Translations under genes and position numbers: made by a program | Virus record (IMG/VR): IMGVR_UViG_3300044681_000464 | Location: 1 to 41,302 of that record | Direction: 5' to 3' (one strand) | From: a virus | Length of the DNA: 41,302 nt | The notes under the pieces: model-generated | Told to the model about the DNA's origin: nothing | What the model saw: only the letters and a program-made list of their open reading frames with translations | Database searches by the model: none | Shown: positions 30,306-38,900 of the stretch, piece after piece | Numbering within the stretch: position 1 is the stretch's first letter | Layout: each line of letters begins with the position of its first letter

Positions 30306-30711
30306 AGATTGCCTCTCCTCGTTTGAATGTTTCCATCAGGTGCATGGGCCGGAATGACTTTGTCCTGCCATGCCTCATCCACAGTCCAGGGCGCGTCACT
30401 GATTTCGGGTGACGCTCCACATACTCCGCGAACATACCCATCAGGATGACGCTGCTCTCCGCAGCGACCTGATCCCACCACCAGTGCTCCCCGTCCGGCT
30501 TGTGTGCCTGCCATCGAAACGGGACATGCCCATCCTCATCCTGCCCCCACGCAACCAGCACACCGATGATGTTTCCCGCCAGATCGCAGCACACCACCAT
30601 CGTGCGCTGCTGGGCGTGAAAAACGATGTAGTCCTCCAACGCCTCCTCGGTCCAGTTGCGGAACTGTTCCGGCAGTTTGCTGCGAATGTAGGCGGCGACC
30701 TTTTCGATCAT
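30298..30711 (-). CDS. GNAT-like small virion-associated protein
   Basis: The 137-residue product starts at ATG 30711 (ATGA overlap with the previous stop). 'MVVCCDLAGNIIGVLVAWGQ' resembles the central strands of a GNAT acetyltransferase-like fold, and 'FVEYV/FAEYVERHPKSVTR' type helices follow. 'HWWWDQVAAES' and 'RPGLWMRHGRTKSFRPM' are also notable. Similar small GNAT-like proteins occur in podovirus tail/core operons, and may be structural without enzyme activity. The acetyl-CoA loop (R/Q-x-x-G-x-G/A) is not evident, so catalysis is doubtful. Confidence 0.6.
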   Translation of the reverse strand: MIEKVAAYIRSKLPEQFRNWTEEALEDYIVFHAQQRTMVVCCDLAGNIIGVLVAWGQDEDGHVPFRWQAHKPDGEHWWWDQVAAESSVILMGMFAEYVERHPKSVTRPGLWMRHGRTKSFRPMHLMETFKRGEAIYG

Positions 30712-31235
30712 GGGTAAACAAAAGGGGTGCTCGATGAGTGGATGAAGCGATACGTCCTCTCGACCACGTTTGATGCACTGTTGCCGTTTTCGTCGTAGAC
30801 AACCCCGCGAATCATGATCCACATCCAGTGGGCGTTGGTGTCCCTCCACCAACCGGTCGTCACCGGCTGCGACGTGGTGTGCTTATGGTAGTATCCTGCG
30901 GCATGGAAATCCTTGGTCCAGATACCACTGGTGCTGGTCTCCATGCAGGAGTCGATTGATGGCACGTCGTTTGGTGCTGATCCACCGAGGGCATCGAGGT
31001 CGTAGTAATTCAAAGCCAGCACACCGGATGGGCTGTAGGTCCATCGCTGGGTCGCCAGCTCAGGCTGGAGGATCGGTTGAGCGATCAACTGAGACGCATA
31101 CTGCGGCTGGGGTTCAGCGAACTGCCCGCCGACAGGAAGCGTTCCACCCCCGCCGCCGCCTTCGGATACCGGAGACCCAACGATCACGGTGCGATCACCA
31201 CCCACCACACCCATGGTTGCGGAGTTGTTCCTCAT
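30708..31235 (-). CDS. Hypothetical virion protein
   Basis: This 175-residue product has a Gly-rich linker ('SEGGGGGGTLPVGGQ') and a second half with 'GVLALNYYDLDALGG', 'TTGWWRDTNAHWMWIMIRGV' and 'NVVERTYRFIHSSSTPFVYP', mainly beta. The compact C-terminal half with many aromatic residues looks like a small beta domain, possibly a fibre or appendage component. The ATG overlaps the stop of the previous gene (ATGA). No family is recognised. Confidence 0.68.
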   Translation of the reverse strand: MRNNSATMGVVGGDRTVIVGSPVSEGGGGGGTLPVGGQFAEPQPQYASQLIAQPILQPELATQRWTYSPSGVLALNYYDLDALGGSAPNDVPSIDSCMETSTSGIWTKDFHAAGYYHKHTTSQPVTTGWWRDTNAHWMWIMIRGVVYDENGNSASNVVERTYRFIHSSSTPFVYP

Positions 31236-32002
31236 GCGGGGAAATCACCGATGCTGGTTGCGTAGACCGTCGTCCCGAAACGGATGAACGTGAAAATGAC
31301 TGACTGCCCTGCGGTGGATGGCAGCGATGGATTCACTCCACCCTTCCACTTGATGAACTGCCCACCAGGCACCGTGAACGATACGCCAACAGACCCCCCT
31401 GGAGCGGTCACATGAGCGAGGAACGTCTGACCGAGCGCGAACTGCGGGATATCAACCACATAGGTGCAACTCCCCGATGGCGTGATCTTGAACGTAGCTG
31501 CGTTGGTGCAGTAAAGGGTTGCGCTGTTCGCCGTCACCGACGCCTCAGCGGAACCGGTCCCGTCTCCGTAATAGCGTGCGTCAATCTTGTTGGGCTTGAC
31601 GGAGTAGGTCGCCAGCTTGTCAGCGGAAACCCCGCCGTCCTTCACGCTGATGACCCCGCCGCTCTGGGCTAGGGAGACGTTGTCAGCCGCAACATCGAGG
31701 ATGGTCCTGAGTGCTGCGGCATCCAGATCCTGCGGAGTGGCGCTGACGGCGCTGCTGTTGCCCTTCACCGTTCCGGCAGGCATGTAGGCGAGCTTTGGAT
31801 TGGTGACGCCGGTGGACTGGCTGACCGAGTCCTCCAGCTCCGTTGCGCCGATAGTCCCCGGCGATACCGACACCGCACCACTGCCGTCGATGGTGCCCTG
31901 AATGTTCACCACCGGCTGACCGAGCTGGTTGAGGAAATCTGCGTCGATGACGGTGTTGTCGGTCGCGTTCGCGCCCCTCACCACTGTTACGTAAAGTGCC
32001 AT
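31232..32002 (-). CDS. Tail fibre-like virion protein
   Basis: The product has 256 residues from ATG 32002, one base after the previous stop, with AAGGAC upstream. It begins 'MALYVTVVRGANATDNTVID' and includes 'GTIDGSGAVSVSPGTIGATE', 'ISVKDGGVSADKLATYSVKP', and a C-terminal beta part 'GGQFIKWKGGVNPSLPSTAG'. 'V..GGVtadKLa' repeats and 'sPgtIGatEL' are common in phage fibre stalks. The C-terminal part reads as a small beta-sandwich. It probably forms a trimeric fibre or appendage at the tail. Confidence 0.72.
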   Translation of the reverse strand: MALYVTVVRGANATDNTVIDADFLNQLGQPVVNIQGTIDGSGAVSVSPGTIGATELEDSVSQSTGVTNPKLAYMPAGTVKGNSSAVSATPQDLDAAALRTILDVAADNVSLAQSGGVISVKDGGVSADKLATYSVKPNKIDARYYGDGTGSAEASVTANSATLYCTNAATFKITPSGSCTYVVDIPQFALGQTFLAHVTAPGGSVGVSFTVPGGQFIKWKGGVNPSLPSTAGQSVIFTFIRFGTTVYATSIGDFPA

Positions 32003-32003
32003 A

Positions 32004-34508
32004 TTAATTGTCCTTGCCGCCTGCGGTCCTCCAGTCCAGACCGTCAAATGCCATTGACTTGATGTCCACGTCGCCCTGACTGGTCGTCACCCGAACCTGA
32101 ACATAGTTGCCGTGCCTGCGGTTGAGCCGCAGGCGGTGGAGATAACGCTGCCGGACCTTGGGTCTCACGCCCTTGGTTCCGCACACAAAGCCCACCGGCG
32201 TGCTGTAGTCCTGCCGGTATGGCTCGTTCCAATCGTCCCGTGAGTTGTCGGTCAGATACCTCCCGCGCCCGTAGCTGAAATATCTGGAGCGATCCCTTGT
32301 CTGGTTGGTGACCAGATTCGTGACCTCGTATGGACCGTCGAGCAGGGCTTCCACCGAGTAGCTCGGCATCCACGTCTCCACCTCCATGTCCACACGGTTG
32401 AACTGTTTGTGGATGGGCAGTCCGAACGTGTATCCGCGTGTGGTGACGTCGGTCTGAATGTGTGCGGTCTCCCCGCTGTTGAGCCGGTCGATGCTGGTGT
32501 TGCTGAAGTGGTGAACGTAGCCAGACCGGTCTGCCCAGCACAGTATGTTGTCCTGCCATGAGCGAAACTGGCGAAACTCAACCGGTGCCAGATAGTCACC
32601 GGACCAGCGACCCTCCCACGCCTTGTTGAGGAAGCTGTAGACCAGTGTCGATCTGCTGCCATCCAGCAGCGTGACCGTCAGGAAATACCGGTTGCCGAAA
32701 TAGGCCCCGCAGGCCGAGGCGGCACCGGCGTAGTCGATCTCGTCGATGTAGCCCTGAATGTCGTCGGACAACGGCAGCACAACACTCTGCGTCACACCGG
32801 ACTCGGTCTGTTGCAGGCTCACCACACCGCGCTGACTGAGCCACACCACATCGCTGCCGGTGCTGGCAATGGAAAGCGGGGAGACGCACCCGTATTCGCG
32901 GGTGATCTCGGTGAGGCGCATCTGGCTGAGGTCTCCGTAGACATTCGCCAGGGCGAGGACGCTCCGTTCCTTGAACACAATCAGCGTCGTCTCGTTGAAA
33001 GGGACAAGCGCAACCACCTTGTCGTCGGTGCCTGAGTTCAGCAGATACTCGCTCGAAAACGGCGAGTAATGTAGCGGGTCCAATATGTCTGACACCGCAA
33101 GCAGGTCGCGCCCGTAAATCAAAAACAACCGGCTTCCAAAATACACCCCCTCACGCGCAGGAGGCATGGGAGATCCACTGGCGGCGGTTTTGCGAACCAC
33201 CGCCCCGATAGAGCCAGTGACGGTAATGGAGATCGGGCTGGTCGTCCCAGCCAACGCATCCACCTGCGTGGGGTAGAGCGTGAAGGAGTTTTGCCCCAGC
33301 ACCCTCGCGTAGTATGTCGCCCCGTCGGTGACGCCAGTGAATCCAGCGATCTCCGAAAACTTCACCGCATCGCCGGTCATGAACCGGTGCTGCCGGACCT
33401 CAAACACATTGCTGGCGATGCCGGTCAACGTGAGGTTGGATGGCACCGATACAAAGCCTGCATCAAGCGGCTCAGTCCCGTCCTGCTCGCCCTGCATGAT
33501 CAGCGGCACACCGTTGTTGCGGTCGGCGTTGTCCACGCTGGAGACGCTGTCCACTCGGGTCAGTTTGTAGCGGTAACTCGCTGGCATCGGGGACAACGGG
33601 ATCATGTTGACACCGGCAACAGCATCGACCGCCGTCTCATGAAGCGTGACGCTCCTGCCGCTCACGCGCACGTAGTAGTAGGAGGTCGGGAATATCGACG
33701 CGAACAAAGGCCAATCATCCACCGATGTAACCTGCACCCGCGTGCCGGTGGTGAATGGGAGATCGGCACCCAGCGTGATGGAATCGGATTGGATTTTGTC
33801 TCCGCCGAAATAGTAAACGGCGTTGCCGTGCCGCAGCATCACGACACCGTCAAACGCCTGAATGAACCGCACCGTGCCGTCAAAGTCGTGCCCGTTCATG
33901 GGCACCTCTGCGGGTGCCACACCGGACTGGAGCGCATACACCCTGCCGTTGCCGCCATCCTCCCTCGGGGAGTTTACGGCACAGAGCAAAACACTGCCGC
34001 CGGTCCCTGGGTCGGCAAACACTCCGGTGCCCACGATCTCGCCCAGCGGGTTGGCGAAGCCGGTGACGACAAAGCCCTGCGTTCCGTAGATGTTTTTGTA
34101 TGCGGCTTTGCTGACGTTGTAGACACCAGCCGAGTCCACCGTGATAGACGTATCGTCGGCGGTGATGGAGGTGCTGCTGACGTCGATGAATTCGTTGTTG
34201 GCTGTGAGGACAAGCGTTCCAGGCTGCAAGCCATCTGCGGTGATGCTGGCAAGCCGGAGGGGCTGGCGGAAGGTGTCCGGCTTAACGTCGGTCGCACCCT
34301 GATCCACATCCACCATGAAGCTGCCAACCTGCGGCAGTCCGCCCCACTCAGGGCGGACACAACCAAAACGGGTTTTGATAGTGCCTCGGTCGAACCTCCG
34401 GTTGATCGCATCGGAGACGTAGCCCTGCGGGAGGATGCCTGGGTCCAACCTGTTGTTGACTCCAATGTATCCCCTGTCGCCGTCCACTAATGCAACAGGC
34501 TCAACCAT
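32004..34508 (-). CDS. Tail nozzle protein (tail tubular protein B-like)
   Basis: The product has 834 residues from ATG 34508 (8-nt overlap); ATG 34520 is an alternative. The N-terminus has 'DRGYIGVNNRLDPGILPQGY' and 'FDRGTIKTRFGC'. The middle contains two copies of a small beta domain ('YYYVRVSGRSVTLHETAVDA' near 290 and 'TYYARVLGQNSFTLYPTQVD' near 410). The second half reads 'SRLFLIYGRDLLAVSDILDP', 'NETTLIVFKERSVLALANVY', 'GSDVVWLSQRGVVSLQQTES' and 'GNRYFLTVTLLDGSRSTLVY', a repeat series fitting a beta-propeller nozzle. It directly follows the tail tubular A-like gene, as in T7-like tails. Confidence 0.75.
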   Translation of the reverse strand: MVEPVALVDGDRGYIGVNNRLDPGILPQGYVSDAINRRFDRGTIKTRFGCVRPEWGGLPQVGSFMVDVDQGATDVKPDTFRQPLRLASITADGLQPGTLVLTANNEFIDVSSTSITADDTSITVDSAGVYNVSKAAYKNIYGTQGFVVTGFANPLGEIVGTGVFADPGTGGSVLLCAVNSPREDGGNGRVYALQSGVAPAEVPMNGHDFDGTVRFIQAFDGVVMLRHGNAVYYFGGDKIQSDSITLGADLPFTTGTRVQVTSVDDWPLFASIFPTSYYYVRVSGRSVTLHETAVDAVAGVNMIPLSPMPASYRYKLTRVDSVSSVDNADRNNGVPLIMQGEQDGTEPLDAGFVSVPSNLTLTGIASNVFEVRQHRFMTGDAVKFSEIAGFTGVTDGATYYARVLGQNSFTLYPTQVDALAGTTSPISITVTGSIGAVVRKTAASGSPMPPAREGVYFGSRLFLIYGRDLLAVSDILDPLHYSPFSSEYLLNSGTDDKVVALVPFNETTLIVFKERSVLALANVYGDLSQMRLTEITREYGCVSPLSIASTGSDVVWLSQRGVVSLQQTESGVTQSVVLPLSDDIQGYIDEIDYAGAASACGAYFGNRYFLTVTLLDGSRSTLVYSFLNKAWEGRWSGDYLAPVEFRQFRSWQDNILCWADRSGYVHHFSNTSIDRLNSGETAHIQTDVTTRGYTFGLPIHKQFNRVDMEVETWMPSYSVEALLDGPYEVTNLVTNQTRDRSRYFSYGRGRYLTDNSRDDWNEPYRQDYSTPVGFVCGTKGVRPKVRQRYLHRLRLNRRHGNYVQVRVTTSQGDVDIKSMAFDGLDWRTAGGKDN

Positions 34509-35430
34509 ATGCTTCGACATTCACGGGGCGCACCTGCCCCTCGTTCCTCAGCACCTTGTAGGTCTCTGCGTCCAGTGCCTCCTCGGCCATGGCTAGATAC
34601 TGGTTGCCCAGCTCCACTTTGCCATCCACGCGCAGCAGCATTCCGGCGGCGTAGAGGGCTGCGAATTCGCTGAACCGAGCAGGAATCGTTGCGGGGTCGG
34701 ATGTCATGTCCTGCACCGGCAGGCGAAACTCAACCCACACCCACGGCAGTTCGTCGCGAATCAGGATGCCGCGCTCATCGCTCTCCCACCGGATGGGCTT
34801 GGATCGCGTTGTCCGGCGGGGGTCAGCCTCGTAGATTCCATAGACATCCCCAATCTGCTGGGCCTCCCACGCCTGATCGTATTCGACGTAGCGGTCGAAC
34901 TCCGGCAGCAGGAACCAGTGCGCCTCGTCTGTGGACGGGAGCGCGTTGAGTGTTACCGTCCCTCGGCAAACGTATGCGGCGTGATCATTCGGATCTTCGA
35001 CGATCTCCCCGCCGAAATAGGTGCCGTTGAAATCCCACTGCTCCGCATCGTAGCTCGTTTGGACGTAGGCCCAGTATCGGTTGGAGAGGCTCGTCTCCGA
35101 CACCGTGTCGCCGAACGTCTCAGGCGGCAGGTTGGCCGGAGCAGAGTTGATGGCAACGTAGTATCGCTTGGTCGCTGGGTAGAAAACGATGTCTCCCTGG
35201 TCGTATGTGGTGTCACCGCTCCACTCCTCCGCGAAGGTGCGTTTGGAGATCACCCGCAGCTCAGGCCAAATGGCAGCGTCCCAAGCCTTGACCAGCGCAC
35301 GGCGCATGTAGACCCGCAAACTGTTGGACTCCTCCACGGACAGGATGACGTTGCCGCTGGAGTCGCTGAATACGCGACCGGCGTATTCGGCTGCGGACTT
35401 GAGCACCTCGCTGTAGTCAGTGGTTTTCAT
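34501..35430 (-). CDS. Tail adaptor (tail tubular protein A-like) with carbohydrate-binding-like inserts
   Basis: The 309-residue product starts with helices ('SEVLKSAAEYAGRVFSDSSG', 'NSLRVYMRRALVKAWDAAIW') and ends with helices ('ARFSEFAALYAAGMLLRVDG', 'QYLAMAEEALDAETY'), the layout of podovirus connector or gatekeeper rings. In between are two short segments resembling chitin/carbohydrate-binding modules (CBM5/12-like): 'YDQGDIVFYPATKRYYVAIN' (about 76-95, then Trp at 120) and 'WDFNGTYFGGEIVEDPNDHA' (about 132-151, then 'HWFLLP'). These inserts may decorate the tail surface. ATG overlaps the previous stop (ATGA). Confidence 0.7.
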   Translation of the reverse strand: MKTTDYSEVLKSAAEYAGRVFSDSSGNVILSVEESNSLRVYMRRALVKAWDAAIWPELRVISKRTFAEEWSGDTTYDQGDIVFYPATKRYYVAINSAPANLPPETFGDTVSETSLSNRYWAYVQTSYDAEQWDFNGTYFGGEIVEDPNDHAAYVCRGTVTLNALPSTDEAHWFLLPEFDRYVEYDQAWEAQQIGDVYGIYEADPRRTTRSKPIRWESDERGILIRDELPWVWVEFRLPVQDMTSDPATIPARFSEFAALYAAGMLLRVDGKVELGNQYLAMAEEALDAETYKVLRNEGQVRPVNVEAYG

Positions 35431-35654
35431 TTCCCCAGCGCCCCCTCTATGCGTGCCAGCGCAGCGCGAATGCTGCTCAGGTCATCGGCGATCTTGTCCT
35501 GTTTCGCCTCCAGTTTTTGAACGCGTTCCGGTAGTGAAGCCCACGCTCTCACACCGAACAAAAGCGTGCTCGCCAGAGATATCATGGTCACCCAAAGCGC
35601 GTAGCGTTGCATTTTCAACCGCTCCTCAAAATCCTTGCGTTCAGCGTCACTCAT
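35427..35654 (-). CDS. Small membrane protein with coiled-coil tail
   Basis: This 75-residue product has a charged N-terminus, one hydrophobic helix ('YALWVTMISLASTLLFGVRA') and a C-terminal heptad-like stretch ('LPERVQKLEAKQDKIADDLS', 'SIRAALARIEGAL'). This resembles a spanin (Rz-like) or a holin-associated protein of the XhlA type, although XhlA has the reverse order. It lies in the tail gene series and not beside a lysin. Lysis function is therefore only a possibility. Confidence 0.68.
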   Translation of the reverse strand: MSDAERKDFEERLKMQRYALWVTMISLASTLLFGVRAWASLPERVQKLEAKQDKIADDLSSIRAALARIEGALGK

Positions 35655-35655
35655 G

Positions 35656-35973
35656 TTATTGGCCGTTGAGGTCTGCGATGATTGTGACCGCGTTGTAGCC
35701 GATGCTCGGGAAGGTCAGTTTGGTGAGGTCGGGGAATGTCACCTCCCACTCCTGTTGGTATGAGCCTGGGCGGGTTGGAAAGCCGGATGTCGGTTTGTAA
35801 CTGACGGTGCCCCCCGCTGCTGACGTCACGCTGGCAAAGCCTGAAAACGCCGTCCTGCCCTTCATGAGAAACCTGACGGTGCAATTGGTCAGGTCCACGG
35901 GAGATCCATCAATCTCCAGCGTGTCCGTGAACTGAACCGCAGTGTCGTGCTGTTTGATGCGTACGCTTGCCAT
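35656..35973 (-). CDS. BppU_N-like virion protein
   Basis: The 105-residue product matches the pattern of the N-terminal BppU domain of phage baseplate/fibre proteins: 'HDTAVQFTDTLEIDGSPVDL' then 'NCTVRFLMKG', a Gly/Thr loop, 'PGSYQQEWEVTFPDLTKLTF' and 'PSIGYNAVTIIADL'. This all-beta module attaches receptor-binding proteins to the tail. Here it stands alone as a separate gene directly after the large spike gene, suggesting an adaptor for the spike or other fibres. GAGGG is close to ATG 35973. Confidence 0.78.
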   Translation of the reverse strand: MASVRIKQHDTAVQFTDTLEIDGSPVDLTNCTVRFLMKGRTAFSGFASVTSAAGGTVSYKPTSGFPTRPGSYQQEWEVTFPDLTKLTFPSIGYNAVTIIADLNGQ

Positions 35974-35997
35974 GACCCTCGCGCACGATCATGACCG

Positions 35998-38900
35998 CTA
36001 GGAGGATGCAAACAATGAACCGCTAGCTGATGCGGACAGTTGCGACGTTTGACGGCTGGCGCGAAGGGACGATTCCGCAGCGATGGTGGACTCACCCATC
36101 GGGATCACAATGCCGAACGATTTGCCGTCGAGAGACGATGACGCGTTGCCGGTCATCGTTGCCCTGGCATAGACCACACCGATGCCGGTGATTGCGGTGA
36201 ACCCAGTTGCACTGCATACCGCCTGAGCGGCGAGAGCGGCACTCGCAGCCCGCACTGTCCGCATGACGCCCTGCATTGACGCAGCAGCATTGAGCGCGAC
36301 GGTCGCAGCCCGGACTGTCCGCATGACGCCCTGCACCGCTGCGCTCGCACTGAGCGATCCAGCCAGGGAGATGAGTCCAGCCACAGTGCCGGTAGCAGCG
36401 GCGACACCAGACACCGATGCGGATGCGTTGCGAACAGCAACGCCGGACGCTGATGCACCGGCGATGCACAGTGCCGTCGCTGAGGCTGGCAGCACCCTGC
36501 TGGCGGCTCCGGTCATCGAGCCTGTAGCCAGACCAAGTCCGACAGCACTGGACACCTTGGTCGCCGATGCTGATGCACCAGCGAATGCGTCCGAGGTGCC
36601 AGCCGCGTTGTGCGTCGTCCCACCGACCGGTGCCTGATACTCATCCGCGCCGATGTCCCACGCGGAGCGGGTGTCACCGTCGATGTCGTCACTGAATGGA
36701 TAAGTCGCATCGGAGGAAAGGTCGGTCCCGTTGCCACGCGCAATCGTGTCACCGGAGGCCAAATGGAAGTCCAGCCCCGCAGCATCCACAAACGCCGGGG
36801 TGACGCCGGTCTGACTGTTAGCCCCCACTGCGGTTGCGTCGGAGCTGGTGTTATAGTCGGAGGCAGCATTGAAAACGCCGCTGAAACTTAGACTGCCTCC
36901 AGTCGCGGTGACGTTTTTGACCGTGACGGTAGTGTTGCCGTAGCGTTGAAAAAGCGGACTGGAAGATGCGCTAGGATTGTAAGCGGTGCAGTTGTAAGCG
37001 AGTCCAACTTTGCTTGCACCAGCCCAGCAGTTCCAGTAGATGGCTCGGGCTGAATTGGTGGCACTTAGAACACTGTTAATGACACGCACACAACCACTGT
37101 GATCGTAAACGAGAGACTCGCCAGATCCCCTCACAAAGCAACCATCAATACTTACATTGTCCGCTCCAAGTAGAACGTAGATTGTCCGGTCGGAACCATT
37201 GCTCCGATTGAAAAACACCTGAAGCCCTACAATGTGAGTGAAGGGCACCTTAATCATAAAAAATGAAGTGGTGGATGACGTCGTGTTTTCAAGTCGGTAT
37301 TTGGTCGCATCCCATGTGGCGCTGGCACGATTGGCAGCGTCAGTGCGTATGGTAATGGTGTGTATGGAGTCAACGGTCCAGCCGTCAACTGAAAGGTTAG
37401 TCGTGTCGGGCCCACCACTCCAATCGCCGCTTATTTCAGCGGTTGCGCTTTTGTTGTTGGCGACAAGATCCTGCTGCTCCCCTGCTTCCCATGCGGAGAG
37501 CGATGTATAGTCACCCCCGCTCGGCTTGATCGTGCGAGTGGTTTGAGTCTGGTGGTGCGCCCCAATATCAAAAGTGGTCGCACTAGCGGTCCCGCGAGAC
37601 GTGCCCTCGATGTCGGTGGTGATCCCTTCAGCGTATAGGCTGGTCCCATTGCCCTGCGCGATCGCGTCGTAAGGGGAGAGGCGGAAGTCCAGATTCGCGG
37701 GGTCGATAAAAATCGGTGTGACGTTGGTTTGGGAGTTTGCACCCGGAGCCGTTGCGTCGGAGCTGGTGTTATAGTCGCTTCCGGTGAGCCAGTTGTAAAA
37801 GCCAGAGTTTGGATTGTTCGCGGCGATACAGTTTTTGACGTATGACGCTCCACCGTTTCGTTTGAATCCGTCGTCGGTGTTGTAGGCTAGACAGTTGTAA
37901 TACCAACCACTCGCTGTCTGGCAGTAAACCCCTTGACCGTTGGAGCTCTGGAGATCGAGGTATGTGACGATGGTATTCCAGACCTTTGTAACCTGATCGC
38001 CCCCGTTTATGAAGTTGTTGTAGACTAGGACGTTGCCGGCCTGAGCGTATTCCCCGACCACAAAACAGTTGGAGATGTTGACTTCCCTGCCCGTTCCCTG
38101 GTTGAGATAAATCGTCCGCGTGAATGTCGCGTTTCGGGTGTTCCGAACCTGCAACCCGTCAAGGTTGACCCAGTTGCCTGAGCCAATGTTAATGCACTGC
38201 GCTCCTGCGCTCTGGAGCACGTATCGCGCCGCGTCCCATTTGGCTCCAGCCCTGTTCGCAGAGTCAGTGCGGATAGTCACACGGTGGTCGGAGTCCATCG
38301 TCCATCCTGAAATGGTCACACCAACCGTGTCAGGTCCACCACTCCAATCCCCTTGGATCTCCGCAACGTGCTTCTCATCGGCGGTCACCAAGTCGGCTTG
38401 CTCCCCAGACTCCCATGCAGACAGGGAGGTGTAGTCCCCACCGCTCGGTGCCACTATGCTGACCACTTCCAGCGGCGACCATTCATCAGCCCCAATGTCC
38501 CATGTCCCCCTAGACTCTCCATCTATGTCAACTGACTCCAATGGCCACGTCGCGTCTGCGGAAAGGTCGGTCCCTGCGTCGATGATAGAAGTGGAGCCAT
38601 TGGTGATGTGGAGGTCATGATTGGCGGCATCACGGAAAACGACCGTTGCACTAGAGATGTTGTTGGACCCCGTCCCAACCGTGTCGGTTGAAGTGGTTGC
38701 GTTGTAGTCGGACCCCGTTGCAAATGTGTCGTGGAAGTCGTAAACCCCTGACCCTGACGTTCCAGCCGCAATGAGGTTGTTTTTGATCAGTGAGGCCCCA
38801 GCAGTGTTTGAGCGAATGCCAAACACGCAACCGTAGATGGTGTTTGAGTACGCGACATGATTTCCGGTGTAGGGGGTCTTGGTGAAGTCAATCGCGTAAC

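Noticed and set aside
33291-34490. 399-codon plus-strand frame opposite the tail nozzle gene
   Set aside because: Complement-strand artefact; the minus-strand protein has clear tail-like repeats.
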